In this document: positions 59,693 through 64,000 of the stretch, in pieces
Position numbering within the stretch: the stretch's first letter is position 1
How the letters are laid out: each line of letters begins with the position of its first letter
Assembly: GCA_027475525.1 (NCBI GenBank)
Contig: JAMWFC010000051.1
Span: 310,001 to 374,000 of the forward strand
Origin: Macrolepiota albuminosa
Taxonomy: Eukaryota; Basidiomycota; Agaricomycetes; Agaricales; Agaricaceae
DNA length: 64,000 bases
Reading direction: 5' to 3'
The notes under the pieces: model-generated
The model's input: the letters and a program-made list of their open reading frames with translations, nothing else
Told to the model about the DNA's origin: nothing
The model's database searches: none
Made by a program: the position numbers and the translations under genes

Positions 59693-60452
59693 TGTCACGA
59701 CCCCTCCCCTCCGGAACCTCCCCGGGACATCCCTGGAGCCCCATCTGGGGACCCCTCTCATCGACCCCACAGCACGCCCCGCCCCCACAGCTGCCGACGC
59801 CGCCATCAGCCAGCCCCCCCGGGACCCCTGCATCACGGACCCCGGGATCAACCGCCATCAATGATCGGATCACGCGGCTCGCATCCGGCCATCACGCATC
59901 ACGCCCCACGCATCACGACTCCCTCCGTGCCAATTGATCGCGCGTCTCCACACGCGCGATCCCGGTACACAGTCCCTGACTGCTACTCAATGACCCCCAG
60001 AACTCATCCCAGACACCCCGGAATCCCGAGACACGATCCGTAGTACTTATAGTATAGCTCCCCGTTGTATTCGCTAGTCTTGATATTGCATACACTGTTA
60101 CTTTGGATATTGCGTGCCCTCTGCTTGACTGGTACGCCTTGTTTGGTACGCTTCGACTGGCACGCCTTAGTATTCGCGTGCTCTAAGCTTTGGTACGCAC
60201 TTCGCGACCCTTAAGTTACTAACTTGGTCTCGTCTTAGAACCTCCGGTTCACGACTCGACCCCCCCTAACTCCAGTTACCTCCAACCCAAAACCTCCGGA
60301 CTCTAGTCCCCTATCCCGGGATTACCCCTGTCCCCGTCTTGAACCCCGGAGCCCTAGTCTCGGAGTTCCCGACACCCGAGTATTCGTAGGTCAAGTCCGC
60401 ATCGTAAGGGCGTTGCTTTCCCGGAAGGCCTCCGACTCAGCGGAACCTGACA
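59693..60452. mobile_element. Solo LTR of an LTR retrotransposon
   Basis: 760 bases beginning TGTCACGACCCC and ending GAACCTGACA: the TG...CA ends and the perfect 5-base inverted repeat TGTCA/TGACA are those of an LTR. AATAT flanks it on both sides as a 5-base target-site duplication, and copy B of the host repeat is uninterrupted at the same place. The element is GC-rich and C-rich, unlike the AT-rich surroundings. No gag or pol lies next to it, so it is a recombined remnant. TGTCACGACC ends are frequent in Ty3/Gypsy LTRs; the superfamily is an inference. The Pro-rich frame 59642-60043 across it is not a gene. Confidence 0.85.
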
Positions 60453-60457
60453 AATAT
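60453..60457. repeat. Target-site duplication AATAT, right
   Basis: Right-hand AATAT partner of 59688-59692. Confidence 0.8.
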
Positions 60458-60755
60458 ATACTGACAATATCATGATAGCTACTTACCTGGCAGAGGGAGA
60501 TCCAAAGAGAACAAGTCTAGAAATTCTCTATGCCAGGTTGGATGCTTCTGGGGCCTCTGAAGCATGGAAAACAATTGTACAGTACAACAAAACCTTAAAA
60601 ACTCAAAAATTGCCTATACAAACAATTGTGCAAATAAGAGGCAAACTCTGGCAGACTCTGACTTATTTAAGTGGTCTGGAAGCAATGCTAAAGGGCCCAC
60701 ACTTGTCTGAATGGTAGCTAAAGAACCAAAGCACCTCAAGAGCTGAGAATAGTAC

Positions 60756-61845
60756 TAACAAATAGCATTGAAAAAATAGAAACAGTAGAATAAAATAATG
60801 TCAGAAGAAATAAGGGAATGAATGAAAAGAGAGTGAAGAGATAAGGAGTGAAGGAAGGAAGAAATAAGGAGTCCTCTGACAAGTATACTGCGTGGTCATA
60901 TGATATGCATTAGCTACATATTGACATGGCAGTTACTATGTCAGTCACTTCTTATATTCAGACAGTCACTGAGATAGTAAGTGCTCATCTCTTTTTATTG
61001 CTTTACTATATCAATGTTGATTCTATATATATAGTCATTTCTCTGTTATATAGGCTTTCAGTATTAGTTTAGCAGGTTATAAGCATCTCTTCTGGAGTTG
61101 CTAGTACTATCTAAGTTATCAGGAGCTACTACTTTTTTCTTCTTCACATTTTTGTGCTTCTTATCCTATTTTTGTCATGTCTTGCACAATCATCACTTCA
61201 TTTTTTTATCCTGTTCCTGACTCCCAGGACCTAAATGTCTAATCAGTTACAAATCTGCATCTCTCACACCTCAATTCAGGCTCTTCATTCTTCAACCTAA
61301 TCTTTGAATTTCTTTCAGGATTTACTCTTTATTTGCATTCTTTTCCTTTGAATTTTTCTGATGCTTTCATTTCTAATCCTTATTGCACTCACTCTTTTTA
61401 TATTCTGTTGTATTGTTTGCATATATCTTTCTCTCTGATGCTTTCATTTCTAATCCTTATTGCACTCACTCTTTTTATATTCTGTTGTATTGTTTGCATA
61501 TATCTTTCTCTTTAGCTGGTTTGTTTATTCTCAATACACTACATATACATACTTTCTCATCTCATGGTTCTTAAATTTTTTTACTTAAACCTTTGCACAA
61601 ATCTACTCCTGTATATTTCTCTTCTAAATTTTTTTTACATTATTCAACATGCTCTACTTCAGAACCTCAGCCAATTCCACCTTTTTTTTTCTAGTTTTTT
61701 TTTTTTTTAGATTGATTCTTCATTCTTTCAAATGCCTTATTATTTGTCTGTTTCATTGCTGTCAGAGCATCAGGAATTTTTTGCTCTTTCTTTTTCTCTC
61801 TCTTCAATTTTTTCTTATACTTCTTCTGTTTTTCTTTTTTTGTTC
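60756..61845. other. AT-rich stretch with duplication no. 23
   Basis: Pyrimidine-rich, T-rich sequence with long T runs and no coding signal. It contains the 77-base duplication at 61357-61510. Confidence 0.6.
61357..61510. repeat. 77-base exact tandem duplication no. 23
   Basis: Copies 61357-61433 and 61434-61510 are identical, in T-rich non-coding sequence. Confidence 0.95.
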
Positions 61846-62219
61846 TTGTAAGAGCAATTTCTGGAGGCTATGGCTCAGTCACACAGCTAGCAGAGGGATA
61901 TTCAAAGTAAATTAGAGTATATATTAACAATATCATAATAACTACTCACTTGGCAGAGAGAGGTTCAAAGAGAACAAGTCTAAGAATTCTCTATGCTAGG
62001 ATTGACACTTTTGAGGCCTCTAAAGCATAAAAAACAACTGTACAGAATAACAAAACCTCAAAAACTTGAAAATTGCCTAAACAAACAATTGTTCAAATAA
62101 AGGTCAAACTCTAGCAAATTCTGGCTTAAATAAATGGTCTGTATGTGGTGTTGAAGTGGCCACACTTATCTGAATCATAGCTAAAAAACCAGAGCATCTC
62201 AAAGACTAAAAATAATATT
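61846..62219. repeat. Degenerate repeat, copy B
   Basis: Uninterrupted copy of the element at 59618-60755. Compared with copy A many positions differ by C-to-T or G-to-A changes (for example CTGGCAG to CTAGCAG, GCCAGG to GCTAGG, GCATGG to GCATAA), the pattern left by cytosine methylation and deamination. Confidence 0.8.
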
Positions 62220-62483
62220 TATCGAGTTAAATCTCCGATTTTACAAGACTAATGAGGGCGATGAGTAGTGCAAAATTTCACATGATTTCCCATCCAAAGA
62301 GCAATCTGAGACTCAGACCCAGTGAGACAACTATCTCAGTGATTGCTTTCTAGGTGGGCCATTTCTTTGGTACTAATGCATACAAAGAACCATCTTACAG
62401 AATGAACTCTAGATAGTAAAGTTGATTACAATTTTGTGTTATAACCTATTGCTGCATAAATCAATTCTCTGTCTCTCAAACTT

Positions 62484-63836
62484 ATGAGTCCACATGGGAA
62501 AAAAAGGGAACAGCCTCCTGAATCGTCTAGGAGTGAGGCTAAAGTTGGCCGAACGGATAGGGACACTCCATTGCCAGACATCCCAGCTACTCATCGAGAA
62601 CAGCTACTTCTTCAGCAACTTGAATCCATCGTTGACGACTTTAGTGCATTCATCACACAAATCTTTGAAATCATTAACAAATCTGGATCTGATGAAGAGC
62701 ACCGATGCGATGCAATCTCAAGTTACCTTATCTTACTTGATGCTGTTGAAGAAAAAAAAAGAGAATAAGGGAAACATGCTGAGTACAGAGAGAGGATTGA
62801 AAGACAGTAATCCACCAGTGAACAGCTTGCTAAGTCACCTTGACATGAAGATGAGCCAAGAAGCCATACCAGAGATCGCAATGACAGAGTTTAAGTTAAG
62901 GCACTCTCTCACCATCAAACACACAGAGAGCAATCACTCCAAAAACCACAAAGTTCATCGTGCAAAAGTTCCTCTGCCTCGGACACATCACAAAGGACTT
63001 AATCTGATGAGGATAAGCTGAAAACAAAGAAACAAAAAATCAAGAAAAGAGACTTGCCTTGGTACGCAGAAAAAAAGCTTGCTCGAGAAATTAAGGATCC
63101 CAAATGCCTTGAGAATCAGAAACTCTTGCAGCAGCTTTACTTCAGAGACTCCTCCACCATTAAAAAACACATCTTATTATCCAAAACAGCTCCGTGTAAT
63201 TTCCCTGGATCAGAATGGGACAAACTTATCAAGAGTGAACTTGCTGACTTTGACGCAATTTACAGTGCTATACATCACATCGAAGCACCCAAAGAAAACA
63301 AAGGTCGAATTGGGGATAAGAAGATCTTTTTCGAACACAGTGAGCCCATTCAGAAAGTTGAAGACTACGGACAATGGACAGTTGTGGCCAACCTGTATGG
63401 AGAGGCCCTCAGCTTTGCCTGGCTATGCCGTAGGACAGAATGGACAGCACACTACAAATATATCGTCAGACTTTTTTCTGCAAAACTCACAATCCTTTAT
63501 TCCTGTGTTATCAAATATGAAAAAGCTATCTGAGCCAGAGTCAGGGCAGGAACAAAGATGCTACTCACCAACAGAGGAGCTTTTGATGACTTGCGTGATG
63601 CCATCCTTGACGCTAGCGGGATCAACTATTGCAGAGTGTCAAATCAAAAGGGTGGGAACAAAATTTCTGCCAGTCAATCAGGATCTAGCTCCAAAGGTGC
63701 TGGTCGAGCAATTTGCAGACATTGGAACACACCAGCCAGATGCCCCTTTGATAGCAACTCGTGTTTCTGGTGACATGCCTGCTGGCAATGTGGAGGAAAC
63801 CATACTAAACTGAACTGCTCTCAAAAGGTCATGAAC
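62484..63836 (+). pseudogene. Decayed retroelement protein with zinc-knuckle C-terminus
   Basis: Three pieces in different frames share one direction: 62484-62768 (94 codons), 63054-63533 (159 codons) and 63558-63836. The middle piece (LQQLYFRDSSTIKKHILLSK, then YGQWTVVANLYGEALSFAW) and the end piece (RAICRHWNTPARCPFDSNSC, a C3H-type finger, followed after a stop by HACWQCGGNHTKLNC, a CCHC-like knuckle) recall proteins encoded upstream of the reverse transcriptase or tyrosine recombinase in basidiomycete retroelements. The stop in CFW-stop-HAC is a TGA that would be CGA (Arg) before a C-to-T change. A further coding-like remnant continues past 63850 to the window end. Family placement is by eye. 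Confidence 0.5.
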
Positions 63837-64000
63837 TGAGATCTTGAAGAGAAATGTTCTCAAGTACCTTTGCTACAACTATTATGACCCTGTTGCCAAG
63901 CTTCCAACAACACTCATTCAGTAGTCGATTACTGCAAAACCAATGCTGTTCCCATCTTAACTTGAACTGAACAATGTCCGAGTTACTAAAACCCTTCAAG

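Larger units (their letters stand above)
59618..60755. repeat. Degenerate repeat, copy A, interrupted by a solo LTR
   Basis: Bases 59618-59692 and 60453-60755 together align with 61846-62219. Shared landmarks are GGCTCAGTCACACAGCT, TCAAAGAGAACAAGTCTA-like and GGCCTCT. It holds an 81-codon frame (60472-60717) that has stops in the second copy, so any product is lost or never existed. Confidence 0.8.

Noticed and set aside
59642..60043. Pro/His-rich 133-codon open frame
   Set aside because: It runs across the LTR edge and target-site duplication and reflects C-rich LTR composition.
57393..62483. CRISPR-like or centromere-like array
   Set aside because: No regular spaced repeats; only two diverged copies of one element and one solo LTR, in a eukaryotic context.

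Overview
The window is a chromosomal segment of a filamentous basidiomycete, most likely an Agaricomycete. Nearly every gene is split by many short introns (about 45-60 bases). The gene content is Dikaryotic, and three families point to Agaricomycotina: a CYP63-type P450, a DUF6534-type seven-helix membrane protein, and a small GPI-anchored secreted protein. The genus cannot be fixed from the sequence.

Layout. From 1 to about 57.4 kb the DNA is gene-dense, with roughly 30 housekeeping-type genes: a metallophosphoesterase-like DUF2433/RRM protein, class II aldolase, mitochondrial IF3, a GPI-anchored protein, valyl-tRNA synthetase, the TORC2 subunit SIN1, mitochondrial uL5, two tandem Sec14 proteins, an alpha/beta hydrolase, an MBIP-like protein, a V-ATPase S1/BIG1-like protein, NEP1, actin, a P450, RPN10, a peroxisomal hydratase, a carnitine-type dioxygenase, EMC1, a FolB protein, mitochondrial bL31, a membrane PDI, CGI121, a giant PPR protein, coilin, SEC63, a 7TM protein, uracil phosphoribosyltransferase and a hypothetical protein. 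They form no metabolic cluster. Several are head-to-head pairs with only 41-215 bases between start codons. From about 57.4 kb to the end the sequence becomes AT-rich, repeat-derived and gene-poor. It holds two copies of a degenerate repeat, a 760-base solo LTR with target-site duplication nested in one copy, and a decayed retroelement open reading frame running off the right edge.

The strongest unexplained signal is technical but important. There are 23 perfect tandem duplications of exactly 77 bases at unrelated places. Where they fall inside coding exons, removing one copy restores or simplifies the reading frame. This is what an assembler leaves when contigs overlapping by k = 77 are joined without merging. 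Small indels, mostly homopolymers one base short, often lie just beyond these junctions and break SIN1, uL5m, a Sec14, the P450, bL31m, the PDI and especially EMC1. Biological points of interest are seven introns that fit GC-AG (two in one gene), three 6-base microexons, a dual-start valyl-tRNA synthetase, and the nested, transition-scarred repeat region. I saw no convincing evidence of a wholly new molecular system.
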